Below, piece by piece: positions 21,291-33,190 of a DNA stretch of 64,000 nucleotides. This stretch comes from Coriaria nepalensis (lineage: Eukaryota > Streptophyta > Magnoliopsida > Cucurbitales > Coriariaceae). Within the stretch, counting starts at the first letter, position 1. Every line of letters starts with the position of its first letter. The translations under genes were made by a program, and so were the position numbers. The DNA lies in contig CP114490.1 in NCBI GenBank assembly GCA_027186245.1, forward strand, positions 6,394,501-6,458,500, given 5' to 3'. The notes below the pieces were generated by a model. The model saw only the letters and a program-made list of their open reading frames with translations. It had not been told where the DNA came from and made no database searches.

Positions 21291-23410
21291 TTCTCGATGT
21301 AAGAAAGTTGGTCTTGTTGGTCATCAAATGATCGATAGATTTACACCATTCATTCCAATCTTGTGAATAAAGTCCCCAAATGGCACACGCATTGGGACCT
21401 AGTTTCACATGTCAAAGAAATGTTCTTTTTCTTTTTTAAATGGTTAAATTTACCACCATTCGCTCCATAAATGTTTGTTAGTAGATTTTTGTAACATCAA
21501 CAAATTAGAATGCCTGGTGGGACATTTTATAGGTTAATTTCTAATCGTTTACCAGAGTATAATGGTTCGACGGTTATAGAGTCGCAATCAAGATCCTTTG
21601 TCAAGGCAGTCTCAACCATCTCATCCAGTCGATAATTCTAGTATCAGCCAGAATTAAGGATCTTGACCTTAGGTGTTACCTCTGAAAAATAACTAGAGGC
21701 ATCTAGAGGAAAACGTTGCCTCAACCATAGGGACCAATGGAATTCCTTTTTGGCTCTAGGTGCAATAGTCTAGTCTATTAGATGTGTTAATTACCTGACT
21801 TACCGAATATATAAAAGCAGCTTAGAATTGCTCGGCCAGTGACTACCATCGATCGAGCCATTTTATCCACCACCACAATGGGATTATGGTGGGGAGTAGT
21901 TGGACGGCTAGTTCTGGCTGACCATCTTTGAGATCGATGGTCCTTCACAAATATGGACTAATCAACATGAGATTTTGGTGGCTATCCTGTATCAACCTCC
22001 TAATCATCCTACAATTAACAACCATCCATTAGGACTGCTCGATAATTCTTTGCCGATGGAGGGGCCAACGTACCAACCAAGATGGGCCCCTCCCAACGGT
22101 GGATTCCTGATACCACTAAGATTTCAGCTGCCACCCTTTCAACTAGACTACCGGTCTCCACTAGTACCCCTGGCCGGCGTGTCGCCTCAGGACTTATCCC
22201 ATGGATGTCGTTTCGCAAATACACCAACCTCTAGTTCAACTAGATGTAGATAAGGCCAATCGCCCCATCGGTAGTCAATAGATATCTAATCTGCAATATT
22301 GTCTAGGAGTTGTATGACATTACTAGCCAGCAGCCACCATGATCGATTTATCAAAATCCATACCCAAATGAGGTGGACCAAGAATCATTCCCTCAGTCCC
22401 AAATCAATATCCTAACTTTAGCCTTTTCTCTATCAAGGATCCTTTCCAGTCCATGATCAAACACATCGGATGATTCACAATTCAATGTGGGGAGGCCAGT
22501 GCTAATGACTTACTCTAGCTCTGACTTTTTGCAAACTCTCTTACTAGGTAGGTGTTTGCATGGTGCACACAATTATAGCTGAATTCAATCCAGACTTAGC
22601 AAGACATGGAATAGTACTTCCATACCCAATTTCACCACATCCAACTAAAGGTGTCCACGGTAGATCTGTCTCACTTATATTAAAGGGTAGGAGAATCGAT
22701 CGACGCATATGTAGGTCGGTTTAAATAACAACGCAATCGATGTCATATCACCTCGTCTAAACTCAAATTTATAAAGTTAGTCATCAATTAGCTTGACATC
22801 AAGTTTCAGAAGAAGTTCAAAAGAATAGAGTTTTATGACTTTTTTGAACTCTCGATCAAAGCTTCCTGATATGAAGAGTTGTTAAAGAAAGAATCACATT
22901 GGAAGTGAGCACCTACTACCAGGAGCCTAATTTCATTGTCGTAATCTCCCAGATGATTGGCGGTAATAAATTGATAGTTGTACTGGCTCTTAGCAAATCA
23001 ATCAGTTGGGATACCGCAAAGTGATATAACCTCGAGAAAGACAAGGTGTGCTCATTCAACCTCTAAAACACAACCGATATATTCGATATCTTGCTTCAAA
23101 ATAAAAAGCTAAACATTCCACGAGATCATAAGCTGCCATTGGCGGACGAAGTACAAGGTAAATACTATTACAAGTATCATAACTATTACTATCACCACCC
23201 GCCTATGAGCATGGATGTGAACCTTTTTTCAGTCACCGTAAATGTAGCTGTTGTAAATACCTTACCTCTCTTCCACCAAAGGAGGGATTGGTCAACCTTA
23301 GGTAGGAGGGATTATCCTCGAGTAGATAATAGGGCCAAGATGATTAATAATCTAACATGTTTTATCCGGTCAATAATAGAAAAGCCTCTGTCGGCCACTC
23401 CAAAATAAGG
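21291..23410 (+). pseudogene. Tat element gag region, decayed
   Basis: The region lies between the primer site and the protease and has no long frame. Short frames include a Pro-rich stretch (21975-22253) and a C-terminal piece (23091-23408) ending NNLTCFIRSIIEKPLSATPK. The position and the Pro-rich composition fit gag. I cannot place a nucleocapsid zinc knuckle. Confidence 0.5.
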
Positions 23411-23826
23411 ATGTTGCTGATAATGTAGAAGGGAAATCTACCCTGATTATCAGCCATCTTCAGCCGAAAATGTAAAGAGACAATGGGCTAACCTAGTAAC
23501 TATAAATTGGTTGGTCAATCACCATAACTTGCGGATGATCGTACCCCCTCAACTGACCCGTAACACTATGGAAATGGTTGGAGCATCCAAAATGTCCTAA
23601 GGGTAATTAGCACACAAAGAAGCGTTGTGAACAACGTAGGTGATAGGCTGCTAGAAGGGAAGCAATAATGGAGAGACCGCCATTAGAAAGGATCGGCTAA
23701 GCTTAGACCATAGAAACCCTTAACATTATACAAAACAATCCTCCCTCATAAAATGACCAATCTATATTTGATCGATTATCGAGTGTTGTCAAACACTCTA
23801 CGAGGGATGCAGAGGAGTTAACCGAT

Positions 23827-24600
23827 ATGATTGTAGACATGATGGTTCCTCATTCTCAAGAGATAGAACGTCAATTTGATATTAACATGTCGGAGGCTAT
23901 GTTAGATGAAGTTGATTCTGACTTTGAGGATCAAGATGGCGAAGATGCATGGCTAATTGACCTAGAGACCAATGACACAAGGGAAATTATGATCGGTTTG
24001 GTTCCCATGCATCTTGAATGTAATGTGATAACACTACCCTCCACCTTTCAATCCTACCTCGAGAGTGCCATAGAGGAACATTCAGGTAAAAGCGATGACA
24101 AAATACTACTTGAAATCTCATCGATCCATGTGATCGATGAGTTAGGCGCTTCTTCTAGAGTAACGGCTGAGGTAGATGGTTTGAAGAGGGTCATCTTCGA
24201 CAAACCACACACCCAAATAGCATGCAACTTAAGGCCATTATACATTAAAGTCCACCTAGATAGAGTTCTAGTTAACCAAAATTTGGTGGATAATAGAACT
24301 GCAGTCAACATTCTTCCCTCCAACATAATGTAGGTTCTAGATAAGCCATTCAAAGACTTACTACTGATAGAGTTCACCATTAGTGATATTTCCTATGGGG
24401 TTTTCCGGGTCAAAGGTGTCTTACCCTTAGAGATGATGGTGGGCTCATAGACCATGTTAACCGTATCCTATATGGTAGACACCACAACCTCTTATAACGT
24501 TGTACTAAAATGTGATTGGATCTATTCCAAACTGGTGCATCCCTTCTTCATTGCATCAAGATTTTCTATTTTGAAATATAGATAAAGTAGAAACAGTTAA
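23827..24600 (+). pseudogene. Tat element aspartic protease
   Basis: A 168-residue frame carries an acidic stretch (EVDSDFEDQDGEDAWLID), then NLRPLYIKVHLDRVLVNQNL and VDNRTAVNILPSNIM. The last is the Tat protease active site, usually V-D-x-G-A-x-x-N-(I/L)-(I/L)-P; here the Gly is changed to Arg. A stop at 24331-24333 interrupts it. The same frame goes on with KGVLPLEMMVGS and SYNVVLKCDWIYS to about 24590. Confidence 0.8.
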
Positions 24601-25095
24601 GATTAAAGCATGGTCGTTTGCAGCTGCATCACACCTTATAGAAGGTACCTTCTATGAGCAATCAGTTGGTCCCAAACAGTTCATAAAGAAACATGGTAAA
24701 CCAATTGGGATCGTGTCCACTACACATTAGCCATCAACCGATGAAGAATCGGAACACTTGGCCGAAAGACCATTGGCTTTAATATCACCCTAGTCAATTT
24801 TAGTAGAGCTAGTGATCAAGGAAATACTATAATGGGTCGATCCATAAGACACAAAGCAACTACGCTCATTACTACCATTGAGAGAAACCTTTCAGCTTGG
24901 AGATCAAAGGAATACTTGTGCAGCCGAATGGAAAAAGAAGAAGTAGGCTTAACTATAAACCAGTTAGATTTGTCAATCGATAAATTAGATGATTTACGAG
25001 CCGATGTGCAAGATCCCTTATTAGAATTAAATTTAGGATCGGCTAAGGATGGCCGATTTATATTAATTTTTGTCTTTCTATAAGTACACAAAATG
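24601..25095 (+). pseudogene. Tat element pol linker, mostly unrecognised
   Basis: The spacer between protease and reverse transcriptase has frames on both strands at 24816-25091. On the plus strand it ends in an acidic Asp/Leu-rich stretch. It matches the variable linker position of Tat pol, but I see no diagnostic motif. Confidence 0.4.
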
Positions 25096-25099
25096 AATT

Positions 25100-25960
25100 A
25101 ATAAAACTACTTTGGAAGTATTTGGATTGTTTTGCATGGAATTACTATGAAATTCCTTGTTTGGATAAGTCATTGGTCGAGCACCGATTACCGATAAAGC
25201 CCAATTTTAGACCACTTTAACAACCTCCTCATCGAATGCCGATAGAGGTGACATTAAAGGTTATAGAGGAGGTAAAACGGATGCATAAATTTGGGTTCAT
25301 ACGAACATTGAGATACTTAGAATAGATGTCTAACATCTCTCAATCCTGAAAAAGAACAGCAAACTCATAGAATGCATCGACTTCATAAATCTTAGCTTGG
25401 CTACACCAAAAGATACTACCAGATACCAGTTGCTGATTTATTACTCGATGAGGCCATTCGACACAAATTTTTTTCATTTATGGATGGCCATTCAGGTTAT
25501 AACTAAATTTTCATATTTTATCCTTTTTTTTATGCCCCGGCGCAATCGACGTATTCAAATGGGTAGTAATGCCATTCATATTAAAGAATATCGGGGCTAC
25601 CTATCATAGGCCGATGAACGCCATATTCTATGACCTTATAGGAACTATTTTTTAGGTCTATATTGATGATGTCGTTGTTAAATCGGTTAAAGCATCAAAT
25701 CATCTCAACAACTTTGAAAGACTCTCAGATGAATGAGGGTCCCCAAGTTGAAAATGGACCCATTGAAAGACTCTCGTGCTCCTTTAGGGCAACGATTGGG
25801 AACTTTCTAAGTTTCTTAATACACTAAAGAAGCATAGAAGTCGAGTATCGAAAAGCAAAAGCCATAACATAATCTTTCCTTCCCCAAAATAAAAAGGAGT
25901 TTCAAAGGTTCTTCGACTAAATTAACTTCCTTCGATGGTTTATTTCCAATTTGGCAGGAA
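25100..25960 (+). pseudogene. Tat element reverse transcriptase
   Basis: Landmarks in order: DCFAWNYYEIPCLDKSLVEH (about 25123-25182), the KxxFRPL region, IEEVKRMHKFGFIRTLRYLE (about 25263-25322), an INLSLATPKD box (about 25390-25420), a degenerate fingers/palm region, and the catalytic YIDDVVVKS (25659-25685) with both Asp residues intact. Stops flank it, including one just before YIDD. In active elements this domain makes cDNA from the genomic RNA. Confidence 0.85.
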
Positions 25961-26460
25961 AAACAAAGGTGTCTAGCCTTCTTCTAAAGTTACATGGAGA
26001 AAATGAGTTTTGTTAGTTGACCTTCGATGCAATTAAACATTATCTCGCGACTCCTTCAGTACTAGCTCCCACAGTGAAAGGTAGGTCACTATTACTATAT
26101 GATTTGGTCACTGAAGATTATATCTAAGGACTACTTGCTTGAGAGAACGACTCTAAGAAGAGAACATGAGATTTACAATTTAGGTTGGGTTTTACAACTG
26201 ACCGAAACTAGGTACTCTCCGATCGAGAAGTTGTGATTCACACTATTTTTTACCGTTACTTAATTATGCCATTATTTGTTAAATGCTCAAGTTCTTGTAA
26301 TTCCTTGAATGGATCTCATAAAAAACCTCTTATCTTCACTAATTTTGAAAGGCTGATTGGAAATTGGCACTTATCTTGGCCGAATTAAGTCTACAGTACA
26401 TGCCTCAGAGAGCCATTAAAAGAAAATCCTTGGCTAACTTTTTTCCTGACCACCCATTGG
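25961..26460 (+). pseudogene. Tat element first RNase H region
   Basis: LSSLLLKLHG-like and LTFDAIKHYLATPSVLAP motifs (about 25975-26075) are the connection and RNase H region after gypsy RT. Frameshifts and stops prevent identification of the full catalytic set. Confidence 0.6.
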
Positions 26461-26900
26461 CTCATCATGCGTCGATAGATTTGGATGCCACTTTTGAGGT
26501 GCTTTCATTCGAGAATCAGCCATAGGAATTAAAATTTGATAGATCCAGCATCGAAGTTATGTCTAATGTCGATATAGTCATCAAAATGCCCCAAGGGATG
26601 AATACTACATGGTATTTACAACTAGAGTTTCCGTGTACGAATAACCAAGCATAATATGAAGCACTAATTATCGGATTAAAACTCCTTGCTGAAATAGGAG
26701 CCACCGGTATTACACTATTCACGACTCCCAATTAGTAGTCAACAAACTCGCTGGTGAGTATAAATGTACAAACCTAAGCCTAACTGGGTATTTCGCACTT
26801 GCTACTCCGCTATTTAATGACTTCGAGACTTGGAATCTCACTCAAGTCTCTCTGTCTCATAACCTCGAGGCAAACGGCCTAGCGCAATTAGCCTCTAGGT
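26461..26900 (+). pseudogene. Tat element second (archaeal-type) RNase H
   Basis: The frame LKFDRSSIEVMSNVDIVIKM (about 26530-26590) and CTNNQAxYEALIIGLKLLAE (about 26634-26695) matches the additional RNase H that defines Tat elements. The usual DGS start has lost its Gly (DRS). A stop replaces the catalytic Glu in NNQAEYEA. A frameshifted remnant of the DSQLVxxQ motif follows near 26723-26750. Confidence 0.8.
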
Positions 26901-27319
26901 TACATCTCATGCATGGGTCACACTAGTGCCTTTCATCCTAGGAACTGACCTTTTCTACCTTCGATGTGGAAGGACCTAATTCCAATGACTGGAGGTTGCC
27001 ACTAATATAGTACTTTCAAGACTCGCACATGATCTTTCTTGACACATACAACATCATGCCTTGAACTTTGTAGTATATGAGGTAGAACTCTACTGATGAA
27101 GTTAATGTAGCTTGCTCTTAATATGCTTAGGTCTCGTGGAAAGCATACGGATAATGAGATAGGCATACAAAGGGATATTAGTACCCATCATGCCAGAAGG
27201 AAAATGTGAAGGTTGATCCGTCAACACGACTTTTAATGGCCGACTATCCTGAAGGGTTGTAGAAAATATGTCACTAGTTATAGAGCAAATTAGAAGTTTT
27301 TCCCTCTTTAGAGATAGCT
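26901..27319 (+). pseudogene. Tat element integrase, zinc-binding end only
   Basis: HHARRKMxRLIRQHDFxWPT followed by GCRKYVTSYRANQKF (about 27190-27290) is the HHCC-type N-terminus of gypsy integrase. The catalytic core and C-terminal region are absent: only about 30 bases later the 3' LTR begins. An internal deletion removed the integrase core before or after insertion. Confidence 0.75.
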
Positions 27320-28861
27320 CCGCTCCATAATAAGCCTAATAGTTAAGCCATTAAGAGCTATGATTGATTTAAAATTTCAAATAATTCAAATCGGTCAGTA
27401 AAAATTGATTAAATAATCAGTCAATCAAACCATATAAGTCGACTAACTAAATAGAAAGTTTGATTGATTTAATCGAAATTCTGCTGAATACAAGGCATTT
27501 TTCCATGAAATATTTGCCCCACATTAAGAATTCATTAGGAGTATAGAAGACTCACGAAGATTGATGAGGTGATTGGAAGATAGCCATAGATTGCTCTCTA
27601 GGAATCAATCTCGACCATCCGAGAGTAAGACAAATTAAATCTACATGGAAGGGGGATGCCTTTTTGTCTTCTAGCTCTAAGTTTGGTTGAAAATGACCTT
27701 AGAACAATACAATTTTGGTCGAACTTGACGAGGGAATGGTCAAGAAAAAAAATAATAATGAGCAAACAACTTTTCTTTCAAAAATGTTAAAAGGACCATG
27801 TCAAACCACATTTTTAAGCCTATTGCATTAATTGGCCAAAACTATTGGTTGGCTAGAGACATTTTTTGCCAACAAAGAGAAAGGATCAGCTGAAATACAT
27901 AGAGGAATCAACCGACTTGAAAAGAGGTTAGCGGTGAGACCCATTTTCCCAAAAAGTGCATCACATGAACGTTTTCAAACTAATTTTTGACCAAGTGAAA
28001 CGTTGGTTGAAAATTCAGCCCAATGGACGTAGGGATGACCGAACTTTAGGCTCAGAGAAGGGGAAGAAGTTGGCAATGTGTCTAGATGTGAAAGAGACCA
28101 AGTTCAGTAAAAAATATATAGTTGTTTGAGGGTTAAGTTTCCCTCTAAAAAAGAAGGAATGGGACCCACACAAGAGGTGACTATTTTTTGGTCATGGGAA
28201 GTAAGAATTTGGCTATATTTTAATTATTACCTATAAATAGAAGGCTTTGTCTAAAGAAAAACAAAACTATCACTCGATCAATCAACACTTTCATTCAAGC
28301 AATCAAATACTTTTTTTTTTCTTGGTCTGTCCCACTTATCCTTTTCTTTTCTCTTCTTTCCTCCAGAAAATATGTCTTTTTTTCTTTAGATTTGGTCTTA
28401 GGAGTAATGTTTGAGCATTAGGTTCTCATTTATATGGAGGTCTTAATTAGTCATTTATGAACGAGATATCATTTTCTTATTCCTTCTAATTTTGGAAATG
28501 TTCTTTTGTTCATTTTTCCATTAATGTTTAGATCTCAGTTTCTCATCTTAGATTTAATTATTTATTTAATATTCTAAGTCCCTTACTTTATTTTATTAGT
28601 TGTACTTTATCTTATTCGTCTTTTCAAATTTTATCTCCACAGCCATTTATTTTTTATTTAAACTCGACCATTTCACCTATTTTTTCTTAGAATTCAAATT
28701 TATTTATTAAACAATTTTGAAGCACATTTATTATTTTATTTATTAAATTTATAGTGTGAAATTCACTCTAAATTTCTGGCACACCCATATTTTTATATTT
28801 AATTGGCATTACCGCTCACAAGGCCATAAATTATCCTCAGTGAATTTTCTCAATATCAACA
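27320..28861 (+). repeat. 3' LTR of the Tat element (about 1540 bp)
   Basis: It aligns with the 5' LTR from at least 27349 (CCATTAAGAGC...TGATTGATTT at 27361) and ends AATATCAACA at 28861. The start is degraded, so 27320 is an estimate. It holds about 310 bp (about 27780-28090) that the 5' LTR lacks. TATA box at 28232-28239. Confidence 0.8.
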
Positions 28862-28866
28862 ATAAT
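28862..28866. repeat. Target-site duplication ATAAT, right copy
   Basis: Exact copy of 19938-19942. The flanking host repeat continues with ATACTCAAAATGGAGAATGAG. Confidence 0.75.
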
Positions 28867-29010
28867 ATACTCAAAATGGAGAATGAGTGAATGAGAAATT
28901 GATCCACAAAATACACCAATTGAAATAGTTTAAAGTGAAAAAAATAAGATGAGAAAAAAGGTCTGAAAAGTGGAACAAGTGGATTTGGTGGTTACATAGA
29001 ATTGAACATT
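28867..29010 (-). repeat. Right flank of the gypsy element: part of an older repeat
   Basis: Reverse-complement similarity to 13840-13980 (CAATTTCTCATTCAC(C/T)CATT, CACTTGTTC, CAATTCTAT). It completes the repeat seen on the left flank. Confidence 0.5.
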
Positions 29011-31040
29011 TACTAATATGTAATAATATAAGTTAGAACACTCTTTTGCATGCGCATGTGGAGGAGGTTTCCTTTAAATTTGTCTCACATTATAGGTGAA
29101 GTTTTTGAGATTTTAGAATTACAAGAAGATCCTCTTATATTTTTCTTAAATTATAAGTGAATTCTCTCAAGTTTTCTATAAATTATAAGTCTAATTAGTA
29201 ATGATTGGTCTTAAGCCTTAGTGTTTCGCTAGTCACTAATTTAATACCAGTTAAAAATTTTCAAATGTATATCTTCATATAATTTTCAATCAAGATATGA
29301 GTTTAGTTTTTTTTTATTATCATTATTATTTAAATTTTTTGGATAATGTGATTCAAAACTGCTAAAATTTATAAATAAATAAAAATGAGTTTATCTCAAG
29401 TAATTATGTGTTTAGTACATGAATTTTGCATACATTTTTGTTTGGAAATATAGCTATAAAGAGCTTGTAAGAAAATATCACTAATGTAAAGTCGTGGTTA
29501 ATTCTAAAAACTAGTTGAGCATCATTCATAATATTGACCGTTAAAAATTAGACTTATATTTAGATCAAACTTGAGAGAGTATATGTATAATTTAAGATAA
29601 ATATAAGATGATCTCTTATAATTATAAACTCTCGACCTATATGAAATAATTTACTTATAATTTTCAAAAATATTAAGAGATTCATGAATAATATTAATAA
29701 ATTTTAGTGTTCGTTCGATTCCATTTTTTTTATGAGAATAAAAATGAAAATAAAATTGAGAATAAAATAGTAATTTTTTGTATCAATTTAATTATATATA
29801 AAATAAATATAAATAAAAATAAGAATAATATATTTTTTTATCTACTTAAAGAAATTCTTTTAAGAACTACTTAAATATTCTAGTAAAATTTAAAAGAACA
29901 TGAATTTTTTTTTATATAAATAAATGTCTAATTTTATTTCTATCAAAAATTATATATTTAAGTATAAAGTAAAGAATGAATTATTTATTTCGGTGAAACA
30001 AAAAAATTATTCCTATTTAATTATTTATTTAAACTAAATAATAGAATCAAAATAATTTTCATTCTATTCCTTATAATAATAAAAATTGAATTAAAGGAGC
30101 TCTTAAGAATTCTCATTTTCCGAATGAAAAAAATACCAAACATTGAAAAGGGCAGAGGGCCCCGCATTACATAAAACATAGGTCTGCGTGTTGACCTGTT
30201 GTCTTACAAAAGAATCATTGTACGAAGACCAAACAAAATCAGGCAATAGCACAGATAAGTCTAGAGAGAGAGAGAGAGAGAGAGGGAGGATTGTGACGCA
30301 CACGTGAATGTTTTAGTACATCCTCTAGATTGATTCGGCTTCTAGACTGGACCTCCTAAGGCCTACAACGAAAGAGGATTGGTCCGACAGGAATCCAAAG
30401 AGAAAAAGAAAAAAATTATTTATATATAATATTATTGAAAATTCAAAATATATGGTAATAAAATGCCTAACGTAGGTTTATTTTTATTTTCCTTTTTGTT
30501 TAAATGTAACTCATTTTTTCTTAAAAGAAATTGTAACTGGTTCACTTAATCTTTTATGAGTTTATCCCTAAAAAGCTCACATTACCATGTGTCAGATTCG
30601 GAGACAGCTGATATTATCCTTCTTTAAATGGAGATTTTTTTAATGGAATCCTTCCTTCTTTTGTTTTTATTTTTGCACAAAAGAAATCTATGATATTATA
30701 AGTTTCAAATTCAAAACATTAAATTAATGTAATAAGATAAGATAAAATCATAATTCAACGTGGCTTCAAGCCGTTATATTTAAAATAAATTATATATTTG
30801 TTAAATTTAATATAATAAGTTTAATTAAAATATTAATAATAAATATTTTAATTGTGATAATAATAATATTGGTGGGCCAGGTCGACTCGATCCATATTAC
30901 CATATCTACTCCACGTACCCCACCTTTTGGCCAAATAAATTCAAAATTAACCCTAATTAATGTTTATTTTTAATTTTAGCTCTATTTTGTTTTTCATTTT
31001 TTAATCTAATTCATTATTTAAAATATAAATTTTCTATCAA
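29011..31040. other. AT-rich intergenic stretch with a GA microsatellite
   Basis: No coding homology. A (GA)n run lies at about 30263-30285. The block 29700-30090 is extremely AT-rich with ends that vaguely mirror each other, perhaps a decayed MITE, but I could not fix its ends. Confidence 0.4.
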
Positions 31041-31044
31041 TACA

Positions 31045-31445
31045 TACCTTCACCACCATCCACTAACCCTTTCTCGGCTGCCGCTATGGGAAATAATTTA
31101 AGATTATAAATTTATCCATATTAAAATTATATATTCATTTTTAAGCTTTTAACTTTTTTTTTCAACCTAACGTTATTAATTTCACATTTATTCACCTATT
31201 AAACAATCTCAGCTACCTTCCTCTTTTGGGGTGGGGAGGGAAGGAAGGAGGGAGAGAGGCAAAGGAGGCGAAGGAAGTTATTTTAAAGGTGAATAAATGA
31301 AAAATAATAAAAATTAGGTTGAAAATATAAGAACAAAAATTAAGAGTTCAAAAATTAAAATAAAATATTATATGGTTAAATTTATTATTTTAGACTATTT
31401 ATGGCGGCGATTTAATATCGGTGACGAAGGAGGGATTGGTGGAGA
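31045..31445. mobile_element. Foldback element, second copy of the architecture
   Basis: Left arm words GCCGCTATGGG, AAATTTATCCATAT, TTCAACCTAACGTTATTAATTT and CATTTATTCACCT (31077-31198) are mirrored by inverted counterparts ending at TATGGCGGCG (31401-31410). Left of the centre lies CACCACCATCCACTAACCC and right of the centre GGAGGGATTGGTGGAG. Centre about 31225-31250 (GGGGAGGG-rich). No transposase. Architecture resembles 14630-15423. Confidence 0.6.
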
Positions 31446-31589
31446 TTAAAAGTGCAATACCCATCAAACAAATCGGGTTTGCCCAATAAAGTCATTCGTT
31501 TATATGAATTTGTCTTAATCTGTATAAGTTATATATAAAATTATAAATACTTTATATTCATATGAGCATATCAATCTATCACTTTATGG
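31446..31589. other. Short intergenic stretch
   Basis: No feature recognised. Confidence 0.4.
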
Positions 31590-33190
31590 TTATTATGTTA
31601 GGAAATAATGATATGTGTATATAAATTATATTATATACATGATAAATTCCCAGATCCTTGGTTATGCACTTGGATCAGTGATAGTGATCGCTTGGTAAAA
31701 TCCAAGTGTCTAAAAGTCTAAGATTCAAATTGTTCATAGTCATAGAGTTTTCATGAAGGGATAATGAAAATTCAAAAAGACTATTTGCATGTGCTTCTTT
31801 GAAAGAAAGTTGATGTTATCATATTCATCAATATTAAAGAATATTGGGTTAAGCATGTATGTGATTAGTAAAGACTGAATCACTAAACATGATCACTAAT
31901 ATTGAGTGTTAATAAAACTTTTCAAGTGACTATTGTACTTGTGTTTTATAGACTTGAGATCACCATAGTGCTAACATATGAGATATCATGCTTTGATTTC
32001 ACTAAATATGAACCCTAGCAAAGGGTTATTTAAGGTGAACTATTGGAAATATATTCTTGTACGAGTACTTAGTAAGGTGATAGGATGAGATCGATCACCT
32101 TTATATTAGACGATAAGTCCTATGAGTTTATGCAACAAGGAGTATTGCAAAGTATAATAGTTGGAAAATAGTTTCCATAAATCCATTGTCTAGTTGTATA
32201 AAAGATCACATGATTCATATGATTAGTCTAGTATGGTTTAATAGTGAAACCATACTCTAAGACTGATAAGAACTTTGACATAGATGGACGGATCAATAAG
32301 GTATGATAATAGTCACCATATGTTCTTTAAGGATTTCCTATACTTCCATTATACGGGTGATTCATACGCCTTACTAAAAGTTAATATGCATCTAGTAGTT
32401 TAAGTTAATTGATCATAGAAATAATCGAATTAACTATTTAACATAAAAATTATTTTAAGCATAAAGCGGTCAATTCATCATAATAGATAAAACTCACATA
32501 TTATTGTGAAACTCACCTACCAGCATAGTGTAGAATATATTTTATCACACATATTAAGAAGGATGGGATCTTGGTTGCAAACTAATTTAGAAATTTGACT
32601 TGTTCTTAAAAAACTTAATTTAAGAGTTAAATAACTAATTAGTTTAATTTATTAAGTCTCTATCATATAACACTATTACACTATCAACACATCCAAAATG
32701 AGATTCAAATTTAGATTTAATTTTAAATTAACTAATTAATTAGATAAATATTCAATTGACTAAATAAGTTTATTAAATAGATATTTAATAAATTTAAAGT
32801 CCAAGAATATTTATTTGATTTAAAGAAAAAATACAGTTAATCATTAAAGTGTTAATGAATTGGACTTATAGGGTAAATATGGACATTAACATAGAAATAT
32901 GGGTTATTATATTTTGCAATAAAAATCGGAAAGTAAAACAAACCTCAAAAATCAAAACATTCACATAAATGAAAACCAGTTAAGGGAGAGTGCTCTATAA
33001 ATATAAGCCACTCATCCCTAGGGCACATGAAGAAACTCCTATCCTAGACGCCCTATAAAGAGAGAGAAATAGTTTTTTCCCTTTTTACTTCTTTTCTTCT
33101 AATTATAAAGCTTTAATCTCATGTATTGAGATTCAAACTGGAAAATTAATCAAAAAGTTAGTTTTTTGTGTGGATCAAAAATAAATATCG
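31590..33190 (+). repeat. LTR-like non-coding repeat, possibly a non-autonomous LTR element
   Basis: The block starts near TGTTAGGAAATAATG, has no coding frame, and is less extremely AT-rich than its surroundings up to about 32400. Near its right end it has CTATAAATATAAGCC (32995-33009), followed by a leader-like GGGCACATGAAGAAAC and AGAGAGAGAAATAG. TATA box plus leader is typical of an LTR U3-R junction. I found no second copy or target duplication. Confidence 0.3.

Larger units (their letters stand above)
19943..28861 (+). mobile_element. Ty3/gypsy retrotransposon, Tat lineage, about 8.9 kb
   Basis: Two long LTRs flank a degenerate gag-protease-RT-RNase H region, and a 5-bp duplication ATAAT flanks the whole. 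After the RT come the usual RNase H and then a second archaeal-type RNase H, which is diagnostic of the Tat lineage. The integrase core is missing: after a zinc-binding HHCC-like piece the sequence passes straight into the 3' LTR. Coding frames are full of stops. The element is non-autonomous. Confidence 0.88.

Noticed and set aside
19943..28861. Endogenous pararetrovirus
   Set aside because: Flanking LTRs, a 5-bp duplication, an integrase remnant and a second archaeal-type RNase H identify a Tat LTR retrotransposon. No movement-protein motif was seen.
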